64,000 nt of DNA. Origin: Plenodomus lindquistii (Eukaryota > Ascomycota > Dothideomycetes > Pleosporales > Leptosphaeriaceae). Under the pieces are notes generated by a model. The model was not told the DNA's origin. It did no database searches and saw only the letters and a program-made list of their open reading frames with translations. Location of the stretch: positions 930,001 through 994,000 of the forward strand of contig JANUWI010000016.1 of assembly GCA_025504975.1 (NCBI GenBank). The letters are read 5' to 3'. Both the position numbers and the translations under genes were made by a program. Below, in pieces: positions 44,760-56,578 of the stretch; the first letter of the stretch is position 1; the number at the start of each line of letters is the position of its first letter.

Positions 44760-45841
44760 GAAGATCCTGAGTCGTTTCTTTGCAAAGTTAGGCGCTTGTT
44801 CGAGGGCTGAGCGAGTCTATAGGTGCGGGTGATTGTACATGCTCCGGGGTGCAATTCGAGACGAATGCTCATGGTAAGTCTGGGAATTTGTCATAGTTGC
44901 GACGAGAACCTGGAATGTCGAAAAGTATGGGGCTTAAAGTGTATGTTTGCAGTCTGACGCGGCAGTTCCAAGGGGTGATAGCAGCGACTGGATGACTAAG
45001 TACGCAGCAAGATGGAATGCCGACTATAGTTTGTATATCCATCTTTTTCAAGTTGGGCAGATATCTAGCCGTACCAGCCAGGGTGTAAAAGGTTCTCGTT
45101 GCCCGTCATTATGTATCCTTCCACATTCCACGCCTGAGGGTGGCGATGCGCGTGAAGATATGTGTTGAGTCACGTAACAATGAACAGACTGCCCACCACT
45201 CACTCCACATAGATTTCCGCCAGTCTTAATGCTTTGAGCTCTCTACGTGCACTTCACAACTCCACTTTGGGAATATACCACCCTTTGAGGACGACGACGT
45301 AGAGTACGATAAAATTGAGCTCGAACAGCCAACCTCTTTTATACTAACGCTAGAGTCTCATCACCTGGCCATGCACGCTGGCTCGGGTGCAAATCTCCAA
45401 GCCGCGTTCGTTGCGCAGGTCTCGCGTGTGGAACCACCAGTATGAAGATGTCAGATGACGAGTTTCAACCACCAACACATACTCCCAACAGTCTCGCGTA
45501 ATATAATCTGCAGCTTCGAGTACCTCATGCGCAACTAATAGAGTATCCTGTTATCGTGGTGCCTGTGAAGATGTCCAGGATGCTGACCTGGCCTGACTGC
45601 AGAACGCAGATTCAGAACGCTGCTTGATTTTTCCACAACAAACTTCACAAGCACAGGATTAGATGCAAGGTGGATACTCATGCGACCATCGCGATTCCAA
45701 GCCATCTAACGTTGAAGTTAGCTAACTTTACCCCGCTTTTGGAATGAGGCTTGGAGCGAAAACCTTGATTTACGTTACATTTTGTCTTCCATCACCCGTG
45801 AGATCACATATCCTGTCGTCCTCACAATCGATTGGGTCACC
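44760..45841. other. Gene-free interval of 1.1 kb
   Basis: Nothing beyond short frames is seen. It holds the promoter side of the exchanger gene. Confidence 0.45.
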
Positions 45842-47093
45842 ATGGCTAATGCCGATACCGTCGCATACAACATCGCGGTCTTCATAACCTCCCTCTTCCT
45901 CTTGGAATTCGGCGCAGACAAGTTCATCGACCACACCACAATCGTCGCGCATCGCACAGGCATCTCTGAAACCCTCATTGGTCTCTTGACCGCAGGAGCA
46001 GAGTGGGAGGAGGTTCGTGGCTGATTCCGAAAAACACCGTTTATCACCTGCATCGTACTGACCATATATCCCCCTACTATAGCTCGCCGTCGTCATCGCG
46101 GCACTTGCACGCAACCGCGGATCCCTGGCCATTGGTAACATTGTTGGATCCTCCATCTCGAACATCCTGGGTGCATTTTCCCTCGGCCTTGTATTTCACG
46201 ACCAGAATGAGCCACTGCAATTTGACCAAAGCTCACGCGCGTACTCGCTTGTTCTGCTTGCTCTGACCACTTTCACGATGCCGATCCTCTATTTCCCAGC
46301 GGACTCTGTGTGGATGATCCACGGCACTTTGTTGATCGCTTTTTTCGTAATCTATATTGTATCCGTCGGGTGGGCGATCAGTAGAGGAAGATTGACTGCT
46401 CCGGAGGGCTCGGACAGCGGTAGCAGCAGTGGTAGCGACGACACTAGCGACAGTGACAGCAGCGATGGAGAAGAAGCAAGCAATACTATCGCGGAGAGGA
46501 GACGCAATGCTGGAGGAGACCGCCATGGCATCACTGAACCGTTCCGCAACGACTCATCTCAACGGACGACGCCGGCCTTCCTTCCTGACGACTCTACAAT
46601 ACCGCTGCTACCTGGCAAAATTCGGCGGAAGCGCAAAACGCTGACATATCATATATCCTTTTTATCCCTTGGTTTCGCCGCCATCTGCCTTTCGGGCTAC
46701 GTGCTTTCTCACGCTGCGTCTACCATCGTCGACGAATTCAAAATCTCAGACGTGCTGTTTGGCGTTGTCATCCTTGCAATCGCGACGACACTGCCTGAGA
46801 AGTTCATCGCTGTAATGAGCGGTCGACGAGGCCACGCTGGAGTCCTTGTTGCCAACACAGCGGGTAGTAATATCTTCCTGCTCACACTTTGCTCGGGGAT
46901 TGTAATGCTAGACACGAAAGGCAGCTTTCCGCGTGGCAATGTTGGTATCTTCGAATTGGCAGTGCTGTGGGGTTCAACGGTCGCTTGTACGGCGACGGTA
47001 TGGTTTGGAGCGCGGCTTGGCCGATGGGTAGGGGGTGCGATGGTAGTGGCGTATATTGGGTTTGTAGTGCTAGAGATTGCGGTTGAAGTTTGA
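45842..47093 (+). CDS. Na+/Ca2+ exchanger-like cation antiporter (CaCA superfamily)
   Basis: Two exons, 45842-46012 and 46083-47093; 393 residues. Two alpha-repeat regions are visible: ISETLIGLLTAGAEWEELAVVIAALA...GNIVGSSISNILGAFSLG at about residues 40-95, and ISDVLFGVVILAIATTLPEKFIAVMSG...GVLVANTAGSNIFLL at about 276-325. Each sits in a group of hydrophobic segments. Between them is a cytosolic loop with a Ser/Asp/Gly run and a basic RRKRK patch. The layout fits vacuolar or other endomembrane exchangers such as the yeast Ecm27 type; ion specificity is not established. Confidence 0.88.
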
Positions 47094-47810
47094 TGTGGTG
47101 TGCAATGCTACGTTGCATGATCACGTCCGATGATCATGTTGACATGCTTGTTTTCCATTGTGGCAGTAGGGATAGTACTTGTTGAATGTGAACTGATTAG
47201 TGTCCTTCGCAGTGAGGTGCTGAGCAATCTTAGTGGAACAAGACACCAGGGTCATTGAGTTTTCGCGTCACAAACGCACATCAGCGGACTATTGTCACAT
47301 GATACCTACAATGACATGCGGACTATGGCAGCATTTTCGCAATAGGAGCCGGGGTGGCGCGTTGGTTCCGGCTTGCAGGGTTGCGGCGAGGCGGACATTG
47401 ACGTACGGGCGTGTCTGCAACTCGAAAAGTCTGGCGACTCCGTGAGCGATGAACGTCGATCAAAGCTGCTCTAGAAATAAATGGTAGATTCCATCAGTCT
47501 TGCCAGAGGAGATTGGAGCGCTTGAGAAAGAGTCCCGCTACTCTTCGGCAGTATCGCGGAGTTTTGTGTCAACTTGTGGTGGATTATACCATTGACAAGC
47601 TTGTAGTCCACAGCCACATTGACATTCGGCTATGCTCACAGGTGTGGCAAGTTGTGTGAGTCTCATTGTACAGTCCTGGGTTCGCGACAGATTGCTCGTG
47701 CAGAGGCTTCGTTCATGCGAGGGCCAGACATGTATACGAGACTGACGCGTCATTGAGCATGACTGATCGGGCGGGACGTCCTCTTTCGACCTGACTGGCC
47801 GATGAAGTTT
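47094..47810. other. Convergent gene-free interval
   Basis: No gene, repeat or RNA element is recognised. Confidence 0.45.
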
Positions 47811-48485
47811 TCAATCTGTAACGAAGACATATCCTCGACCTTGGCAGTTGCAACAGGCTTGAATGCGTGGTGGCGCATGAGTACCTAAGGCTGCCGGTGG
47901 TCCGGCCTGAATTCGAGGATCCAAAGCTGTGATCTGTGAAGATACAGATGATGCGGAAAGAACAGCTGTATACGGATAAGGTGGTGGTGGGCCCTGAAGC
48001 TCAGAACTTGTAGGTATGAGAGGCGCTTGACCTGAGGTGTCGGTCTGATCAGGAGCGGTAGTGACAGCTTTGGATGGGTTTTGCATTGTTTCTTCGGTAT
48101 TCGATGGCGTCTGATCCGATAAAGCTTGTTGTTCGCGTTGCTTTTCTGCGTCTCGCGCACCTTTCCTTCTCCGCCTCGTGTCGGGTCCTGGCCCCGGCGG
48201 TCGCCCACTTCCAGCGCTCCCCTTCAACTGTTGTTTCTTTTCTCTCCACGTCTTCCTGTCATATACATCCACGCCATATTTCTCACGCTCGCGCAACCAG
48301 CAAGATGCAGTACCAGTTGATATTCCAAAAGCCTTGCATATCTGCCCTTTCGTTATGCGCACACCGTGGTGTGTGCGCGTGTCGTATGCATGGAAGAAAC
48401 GCGTACGTTCTTCTGTATCGCAATGTTTTTTTCCTGAGGATATTGGAGGGCATCCTGGGATTAGAGCATAATTGCACCAAGGTTC
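47811..48485 (-). CDS. HTH DNA-binding protein resembling transposase N-termini, 5' end unresolved
   Basis: An open frame runs from an upstream stop at 48486-48488 to the stop at 47811. It encodes DTEERTRFFHAYDTRTHHGVRITKGQICKAFGIS, then TASCWLREREKYG and VYDRKTWREKK, then SGRPPG. This order, a helix ending in FF-x-AYD, a psq/Tc1-type helix-turn-helix and a Gly-Arg-Pro hook, is that of the N-terminal DNA-binding part of mariner/pogo-like transposases. No catalytic domain follows; the C-terminus is Pro/Ser-rich with CCNCQGRGYVF. No in-frame ATG exists, so at least one 5' exon is missing from this model. It may be a domesticated transposase fragment. Confidence 0.5.
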   Translation of the reverse strand, partial: EPWCNYALIPGCPPISSGKKHCDTEERTRFFHAYDTRTHHGVRITKGQICKAFGISTGTASCWLREREKYGVDVYDRKTWREKKQQLKGSAGSGRPPGPGPDTRRRRKGARDAEKQREQQALSDQTPSNTEETMQNPSKAVTTAPDQTDTSGQAPLIPTSSELQGPPPPYPYTAVLSASSVSSQITALDPRIQAGPPAALGTHAPPRIQACCNCQGRGYVFVTD

Positions 48486-48959
48486 TCAGGGTCTGCAGCG
48501 ACTTGAGCACGTAAGGCTCCTTTGGAAATCCCCTTGCTGGCGTTTTGGTGATGTGCAGGAGTTTTGTGCAATTTCTTTTGTCACGAGCGGCCGGAGGAAT
48601 GCCAGCAAGGATACGAGCCCACGGAAACTTCTCCGCTAAAGTCAGGACTATGCCCCAACCCGAGTCACAGGATAAGCCCTTCCAATGGATGATTGATGTA
48701 AGATGATGTAGTTAGGAAGTTGCGCTCACTGCTCAGGTGCAGCGTGCCAAGGTTCAATCAGCCCCACCTGACCTTCCGACATGTGTTTACGGTGTTCGCG
48801 GGCTCCGTCATCAACTCCGTCGCGATCATCGGAATCGGATAAAGCGACACAACATTGAAACTTTACTGGACCTATCGAGCGTTCCTTGAACAACTTCTCA
48901 ACTTGACATTGCGTTCGTAAGTTGATCGATCGCTACATGAGCGACAGTATCATATGACC
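48486..48959. other. Divergent interval
   Basis: Lies upstream of the MetAP2-like gene and may hold the 5' exon of the HTH gene. No separate gene is recognised. Confidence 0.4.
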
Positions 48960-50520
48960 ATGGGCTCCAAGTCACCAAACGGTGAAGATCGAGGCCCGAA
49001 TGGTCAATTCATTCAGGATGTGCCTTGACAGCTCATTGGACTAATGCGACCAGGTCCGTCTGCCAATCCGGCTGTTGCCAGCGGATTACTTGAAGGTGCA
49101 CTCGAGGGTCAAGATGAGGATGAAGGTGACGATGATGATAAAAGCGCCGACATGAACGCGGTCAACAAGACTCTACATGGTGAGACCGGTCGAAGAATAC
49201 TAAAGAGATTGGCACTAATTTTGCTAGACAAGAAGAAAAGAAAGAGGACCAACAAAAAGAAGATAAAGATGGCAGCAGCTATGCAGCAGACCCCTCCGCC
49301 AAGGGTCTACATTGGGGATCTCTTCCTCAATCGCCCTTACCCAGAAGGTCAAGTCTTCGACTACAGCGTCAAAGATGAGGACCTCCAGCGCACCACAGAC
49401 GAAGAGCTCCGGCATCTTGTTGCCGCCAATAATATGGATGATAAGTTTCTCAACGAGTACGCAAGGCTGCTGAAGTCCATCGCCAGGTGCGTCAGTATGC
49501 CCAAGCCATTGCTAAACCTGAAATCTCTATGAGCAAACTTGCTTCGGAGATTGAGGATGGCGTTCGCGCGCTGGTCGGCCACCAGGGCATAGAGACGGGG
49601 GATGCCTTGAAGGCCGGTATGGGACTCCCGACCGGCTTATGCCTCAACAACGTAGCCGCTCACTGGACTCCTAACGCTGGAGCCAAAGAGATCATTCTGC
49701 ATCATCATGATGTTGTGAGTGTTGACTTCGGTGTACACGTGACTGGTCGCATTGTCGACAGCGCTTTCACGGTAGCTTTCAATCCGGTGTACGATAACCT
49801 ACTCACTGCTGTTAAATCTGCTACCAACACCGGCCTTAAGGTAAAGCAATTACGGGTGTTGTCATTGAGCTAAGCTAACATGAGAGCTCAGGAGGCTGGC
49901 ATCGATGCTAGAATGGATCACATCAGCGAGGCCATCCAGGAAGTGTAATGGAAAGCTACGAGATCGTAATCAACGGCAAGACACATCCAGTCAAGGCCCT
50001 CCCAAGCCTGTCAGGTCACAACATTCTGCGCTACAAGATCCATGGCGACAAGCAGGTTCCGTTCGTGAAGACTCGCACCTCTCAGCGCATGGAAGAGGGT
50101 GATGTTTTCGCAATCGAGACCTTTGGTAGTACCGGTAAAGGTCGGACGAGAGAGGATACCGGAGTCTACGGCTACTCGCGCAATGAGCACGCCAGCACAT
50201 CCGGGATCCATCTCGCATCTGCCAAATCGTTGTTAAAAGTCATCGACGAGAACTTTGGCACACTGCCGTTCTCTCGGAACTATCTTGAGCGAGTTGGAGC
50301 CAAGAACTACCATCTTGGCATGCGATCACTGATTTCCAACGGGGTCGTTGAATGCTATGCGCCACTTGTCGACAGTCCGGGCTCCTATGTCGCTCAATTC
50401 GAGCATGTAAGCGGAGAATTCCGCAATGCATTGGACAGCGTGCTGACCTACCTCTTTTTGCAGACCGTCCTCCTTCGACAGAATTGCAAAGAAATTATCT
50501 CCCGTGGGAATGACTATTAA
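48960..50520 (+). pseudogene. Methionine aminopeptidase 2 (MetAP2) with two frameshifts
   Basis: Exons are 48960-49002, 49054-49179, 49228-49840, 49892-50406 and 50464-50520. The protein has the acidic then Lys-rich N-terminus of MetAP2, and the catalytic core is complete: AAHWTPNAG, VDFGVHVTGRIVDSAF (two Asp metal ligands), SGHNI (His), FAIETFGSTG (Glu) and AQFEH (Glu). However, one base is missing at about 49465 (family-like AAEVHRQVRQYAQ continues in another frame) and two extra bases lie at about 49943-49946 (QEV-MESYEI). MetAP2 removes initiator methionine from nascent chains. Either this is a recently broken paralogue or the assembly has indel errors. Confidence 0.82.
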
Positions 50521-51392
50521 TACTGTGTGTAGGATGTGGAGGTAGACTGTGTGCACAATCGGGGAGTTCGGTGGCCTTGCCTCCAGCATCTCAAGACGCC
50601 CAATGGAGTATCCCGATTCCCGACATACCTCACACAGGCACATTAGTAAGACCCATTACCATACACTTTTTTGAGCCTCAAGTTTAAACCCTCCTGTGAA
50701 TCCTGCTCGTGCGCTCAGCCCTGCCACATCTGATAAACGCTGTCATAACAAGGTCTCCCTGTAACGCTCGGTGCGGCGAGAAGATCGCCTCCAGGATCTC
50801 ACGAATAAAACAAGTTGATCTTGCTGGGCGACCGTTGGTCATGCTTGCATTGACGTGATGCGGCCAAATTCCGAACACAAATAGCACCCACTCAATCTTT
50901 CAATTGATTGTGATTGGGTTGGTATCGTGTTCTCCTTGTTTCGATGCAGGAGCCCAAAGTTCGAATCGGCAATTTCTTTGAAACATCGCGAAGCCTCAGG
51001 GCCGATAATCCTGCGCTAACCTTTCGAACCAAGGCTTGGGCTCATGGCTTTAACAAAGCCCCCCCACATGTTGCGCCGAGTCGGCCCGTCACGTTGGAGA
51101 GGCGCCTCGCAGTCTATACCAAAAAGCCTCGCGCGTAGCGCACATCATTCGCTGGTTTCGAGGCACCATCACGGTCAAATATACCATCTACTAGGAAGTG
51201 CAGTGATGATTCAAAGACGACATGAACGTTCGCTCCGACTACATGAAGCTTGGCAGGGGAATGCCGCAACTCTCCCAAAATGACGGATGCTTCGTATAAG
51301 AGATGGAAAATGCACCGCATTTACGATCTTCATCAACTTCTCACTCTCTGTAGTTGCATTACTTGGCTTATCTAGCCGTCCTCTCATTCAAA
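50521..51392. other. Gene-free interval
   Basis: Contains the chitinase promoter. Only short frames without family character are seen. Confidence 0.45.
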
Positions 51393-52858
51393 ATGCGTTT
51401 CTCTAACGTCGCCACACTCCTTACTGTCGCTTCCATTGCGGAAGCTGCCCCATCTCTTTGGGATCGCCCTCATGCGCCTTCCGCTTCGCTCTCTCGTGCA
51501 GCCAGCTATCAGTCAGGTATCTTCTACGTCAACTGGGTAATTCTTTGGTCCGACCAGAATTTCATATCCATGCTAATACCATCAAGGCTATCTATGGACG
51601 TCAACACTTCGTAACAGACCTCCCTTACGACAAGCTCACTAAGATCAACTACGCTTTCGCCAACATTAACAACGTCACCGGCGAGGTCTACCTCTCTGAT
51701 GAGTGGGCCGATATCCAGTTCCAGTACCCTGGCGATGTTGCTTCCAACGGCACTCAGCTGTACGGCAACTTCAACCAGCTGTTCAAGCTCAAGCAGAAGA
51801 ACCGTAACCTCAAGGTTGCTCTGTCTGTCGGAGGCTGGAGTTACCGCGAAAATTTCGCCCCCGCTCTCGCAAAGGAGGACGGGCGCCAGACGTTCTGCAG
51901 TTCCGCCCTCCAGCTCGTCGCTGATCTCGGTCTCGATGCCTTTGACATTGATTGGGAGTACCCCGCCAATGCCACGGATTCTGCCAACCTGCTTTCCACT
52001 GTCAAGCTCTGCCGTCAGGTAACATATACTTTTTCTTAGCTATGCTGAGATAAATTAACGGGTTCACAGCTTTTTGACGAGTACGCTGCACAATACGCTC
52101 ACGGCTACCACATTGAAATCGGCATTTCGGCGCCCGCTGGTCCCCAGAATTACGTTCACATCCCAGTTCGCGAGCTCGACCCATACATTGACAACTGGAA
52201 CCTGATGGCCTTTGACTACCAGGGCGGCGGCTTCTCCAACTTCACCGGCCACCAGAGCAACGTCTACACCAGCCGTTCAAACCCCAAGACCACCCAAGGA
52301 TGGGTCGTTCAGCAGAACGCATTCGTTCCCTTCAACACCAAGGAGGCCATTGACTACTACAAGTCCAACATCGCCGACTCTTCCAGAATTCAGCTCGGTA
52401 TGCCCCTCTACGGTCGCTCTTTCGGCAACGTCGTCGACCTGAGCAAGGACAAGCGCGGTCTCGGCCAGGCGTTCAACGGCTCCGGCTCTGGCACTTGGGA
52501 AGCCGGTACCCTTGACCTGAAGGCCCTTCCTCTCAACGGCAGCAAGGTCTACCACGACAAGGAGACCTGGTCCTCGTGGTCTTGGGATGCCGCCAAGAAG
52601 GAGTTCGTCTCCTTCGACACCCCCAAGGTCTCCAACTGGAAGACCGAGTACCTCAAGCAGGAGGGTCTAGGCGGTGCTTGGTTCTGGGAGTCGTCTGGTG
52701 ATCTTCCCTACTCGAATGAGAAGAGCGCCATGAGGACTGTTGTCAAGGCTCTTGGTGGTGAGCGCAACTTCAAGATCAACCAGAACAACCTGTACTACCC
52801 AAGGTCCAAGTACGACAACATTCGCAATGCACTCAACGCCACTGCGCCGGTTGCATAG
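51393..52858 (+). CDS. Secreted GH18 chitinase
   Basis: Three exons, 51393-51536, 51587-52018 and 52070-52858, with introns of 50 and 51 bp; 454 residues. Residues 1-19 form a signal peptide ending in AEA, followed by a short Ser/Pro/Ala-rich pro-region. The GH18 barrel begins at YQSGIFYVNW, has LKVALSVGGWSY, and the catalytic motif LDAFDIDWEYP (Glu about residue 172, the proton donor). Later barrel strands MAFDYQGG and MPLYGRSFG are present, with the chitinase insertion domain between them and the C-terminus GGAWFWESSGD. It hydrolyses internal chitin bonds, in wall remodelling or nutrition. No chitin-binding module is present. Confidence 0.94.
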
Positions 52859-54161
52859 CTCAACTAAGCGTAGCTGAGGCGATTGTTCGTGGAGTGCAAA
52901 AATGGTGGATTCAGCATGCGTCGGCGCTTTCCGTTCCTTGTAGATGATGCATCAATACAATCAAAACTGTGCAAATTAGACAATGCTTCTCAGCGCTTTC
53001 AAATGTCACGTTTGATGAATCAGGATATCCATCTTCCGCAACTGAAAGAGCCTCATTAGTGAAATCCTCATCGATGTGAAAAGCCTGAAGTGGTGATGTG
53101 CATACCCGCAGCTAATATTCGCAGAGCGCAGGGCAGATGTCGGACGCGATTTCTCACACACTTGGTCACGGTGTCACTGATCCTTGGAAAAGAGAGTGGG
53201 CAGACTCTCCAGCGTGGTAGCTGCAATCATCAATCCTCAACGCTACGAAGAAAAGCAAATACTAAGCACACGTCCCATCCCCAACTTGCACGATACATTC
53301 AGTAAACACACAACTAAGTCAAGAACTACAGGGACAATGAGTCTGCTTCATACCCATGGCTTTACGTGTTATAGATCATATATTGATACAACATGTTAGA
53401 AGTTTATATCCATTGAGTCTTCACCAGTCACAAGAGCGAAGACCTTCAGTCTATGAAGCAGCCAAGAGAAAATGCGTACATAAGTCAGTACTATGCTAAT
53501 ACCAACCTTATGCGTAGAGTATACACGTCCCGTCTAAGCGTCCGTTGTAGGGCCTTTGACGTGGTATGATGGCCGCACTTACTGGTGTTTCTAAGGGCTA
53601 GGAAACGTGATGGACGCGAGATTCCTTGGAGAGACTACATGCCAGGACCTGCACATTCAAAGCTCACTATCGTCTCTACCTATATCGCGTGAAGCTGAAT
53701 GCTCAATATACTTTGTCCATAACGTTGCTACTACATCCAGATCAGAAGATCATTACTATCCTTAATCTAGGAGGTGCTATCGTTCCTTGTGGTCAGACTC
53801 AGGACTTCGGGCACAATTGGGTAAGTAGGATCTGATGCAGGCGGATGAATATTGCGGTGTTAATCCTGGATTTTCTGTGCAAAGGCATCGCGCAACGCCC
53901 TACCGTATACTCGATTTGCAAGGGCTCGCAGGTCAGCTGCCCTGCAATGTAGTGTACACTGGCATCACTATCGAACGCTCGTTGTGTGAAGATCTTCTCG
54001 ACTGCGAACTAGTATTGATGCAGAGCTTCAGAACTAGTAATGGTCTATCCTATCAAGTGATACATTCCAATCTGCATGTACTTCATGCCAAGTACCACAA
54101 ATCCAACTCTTCGCGATATGCATGTTTGTCAAAAGTCTCAGAACAGCCCAGAACATGTCAC
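52859..54161. other. Convergent gene-free interval of 1.3 kb
   Basis: No coding sequence of quality is recognised; longer frames that enter 53.8-54.3 kb on the plus strand are antisense to the gene at 54162. Confidence 0.5.
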
Positions 54162-55532
54162 CTACAAGCCGAGTGCTTCGTCGTCGACTATATCCGCTCG
54201 GGATGCTCCACGACCTCCGATATCAGTCTCTGCCTTGCGTTTGCGTCCACCTGCCTTGATGTGACGTATGATAGGCACATCGTGCCAGGTGCCCCAACAA
54301 TCAATGTCCTCATCGAACCCCATGGAAACATGTAAGCCTCGGATATTGTTGTATGCCACAGTCGTGAGGTTGTGTGACTTCTCTGTGCTATTGCGGACTT
54401 GTATGTCGCTGCTAAAGACTCGCTTCGCGGCAATATCTTCATCCATGGCGATGATGTGCATGTACAAGTCATCGCAGATGACGCGCAACTTGTCACGCCA
54501 CATGTCTGGATACACAGAACCCTGACCCGCTGCGGTGTCTTGAGCGGAGTTGACCACAAGTCGCCTTCCAGTCGTTAGCAGTCTCGAAGTAAAATGTAAG
54601 ACGCGCCTATTCTTACCTCACATCTACAACCCCAGTAGACTTATCGAAGAATGATGAGATAGCATCATTATTCAAGATCGATGTCCAGAACTGCAGGCGG
54701 ACGCCACGGTCACGTTGGCCGATAGGCTGACGCTACGCAAAGTTAGCATGATCTCTCCAATTGATGCGGGTATCAGGTACTTACTAAGGCAGCTTCGCAA
54801 TGGCGCTTCGTGTTAAGGTTTTGAACCACGAAATCGTCACCCGGAACAGCAGCCTTGAGACCATCATATAATGCAAGAACCCTTCGAGATCTTACCAACG
54901 CGATGCCCTTCTCGGTGGCCATCTTCGTCATTGTAGCCTGATACGCCCGCGTATACGCGTCGTTCCACATTTGACGCATCTTCTGCTGAGCCTCAGTATG
55001 CATTTGGATAGCCGTTGCATCTGCCGGTACGATAGAATGCAGGTGAGCAAGAATTTTGTGGTTCATCATCATGATCTGTGAAGTAGATTAGTATGTGCTA
55101 CAAGTGGCGATCGCACGCGAAGTCAAAAGGTAAACATACTCGGAAATCTTCTGTACAAGCCTTTCCCTTGATGTATGCGCGCAGAAATGATGACGGGCCG
55201 TACTTTTCGTAGAATAGGTCACGGAAGACGCTATTCCAATGCTGGCTCAAGGAGACAGCCGCAGCTGGCGTGCCTGGGATGCCGTCTATGATGTCCTTGA
55301 AGTCGTCTGGGAGATGGCCGTGGTGAGCGGCTATGACTCTGCCAACTCCTACAGCTGCGATTCTTGAGCTCACAGAGGTGGGTGGAATAGTTCGAATCTG
55401 ACTGCCAGGGCTGACGGGCGTGGTCTTGGTGGACTGCTTGGGCAGCGAGTCAAATGTGACGGTGTATGGTACTTCCAGCGCTATATCGTTGGGTAGCTCG
55501 GCCGTAGCCGTCGAGGGCAGTCGTGAAGCCAT
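54162..55532 (-). CDS. Unrecognised four-exon protein, founder of a local family
   Basis: Exons on the minus strand are 55140-55532, 54785-55075, 54617-54732 and 54162-54564; all joins use GT-AG and keep phase, giving 400 residues. Exon 1 holds AELPNDIALEVPYTVTFDS and KYGPSSFLRAYIKGK. Exon 2 is helical and Gln/Ala-rich. Exon 4 has MGFDEDIDCWGTWHDVPIIR, then AGGRKRK, a likely nuclear localisation signal, and an acidic tail ending EALGL. There is no signal peptide or membrane segment. A relic of exon 1 lies just upstream and a paralogue runs off the right end at 63617. No known domain is recognised; nuclear residence is only inferred from the basic motif. Confidence 0.72.
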
Positions 55533-55715
55533 GTTGATACTAGTGAGGACTTCTGAACATGGAAGGGTGTTGTTCGAGTGTTCGGAGCGGGAGGTGGGTG
55601 GAGGAGAGGAGTAATCGAGGAGCGACAGCGCGGTCTCAATTTATACGGACTATCAGGACCACAAGCGAGTCAGTAAGTTGCCTCTCTCTCTCAGCTTCAA
55701 GTGAAGGCTCACTTA

Positions 55716-55990
55716 CTATCGTCGCAAGATTGTAGCCGTGGTGGGCGGATATGACTCAAGCAACTTCAACAGCCGCGATTCTCGACCTTGCAGGTGCTGG
55801 CGGAGTCGTTCGCAATTGATCAACTGTTGGGCGACATGGATGTGACCTTGGTGACTTGACGAGGTAGTGAGTCGAAGGTGACACTGTGAGGTATCTCTAA
55901 CACGATAGCAGTAGGTAGTTCGGCGACAGCAATCGTCTTTAGGCCTGCCGTCGTGAGTGAATCTCGCAGAGTGCTTATTGACGAAGGAAG
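55716..55990 (-). pseudogene. Relic of the first exon of the 54162-55532 family
   Basis: Read on the minus strand this encodes VAELPTAIVLEIPHSVTFDS and then LPRQVTKVTSMSPNS before a stop, aligning along its length with the AELPNDIALEVPYTVTFDS-LPKQ region of the neighbouring gene. Further stops and a frame change follow. It starts about 200 bp upstream of the intact gene, so it is best explained as a decayed tandem duplicate. Confidence 0.72.
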
Positions 55991-56578
55991 GAGAAGTACC
56001 CTTCTTGTAATCTGCAGACTCGCTCACCTAATAGCAACTCTTTACTCACAAGTGAAGGTGAGTGAGCAAGCAGGACGTCCTCGTGGTGAAGCAGGATACG
56101 AAAGGTGAAGGCGGTGCCTCAGTTGGCCTAAGCGCAAACCTCCAACCACACCACCCACTCATGGTGCACAGGCCGACTGTAGTAGATCGTCTTCATGTAG
56201 TTGCGGCCACATGAGCGTAGTACAGTATAATTACAGAGTCGCCTTCTATCTGGAACATGTATCGCAAAGGATATGGGTGCAAAGTGCACGAGTTCACGCT
56301 AAATACTGAAAAATGAGGTGTAAATAAGATTATGTATTGCAAGCATCTACCGCGTAGTTTGTAAGTACCAAGATATCCATGTTAGTTTCTAGTCAACAAA
56401 GTGAAATTCAAAGAAATGACTATGTATACAAGAAGAGAAAGCAAAACCATCATCGGCTAAACGTATCTTCATTGTCTGATGCGCTAACTATGCTACCGGG
56501 TAGCACATCTTGTACGTGCGGACGCCATTCGCCTAGATTGGCCAGTCATACGATCCAAGCCATGCTCGTCGAAAGAAC
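55991..56578. other. Gene-free interval
   Basis: Contains the 5' flank of the relic and the 3' flank of the repeat protein at 56579. No gene is recognised. Confidence 0.45.

Noticed and set aside
50940..50980. A GTTCGAATC string resembling a tRNA T-arm box
   Set aside because: No matching acceptor stem, anticodon arm or A box could be placed around it.
53835..54335. Plus-strand frames of about 166 codons near 54 kb
   Set aside because: They overlap exon 4 of the minus-strand gene, whose motif is repeated in the paralogue at the window end.
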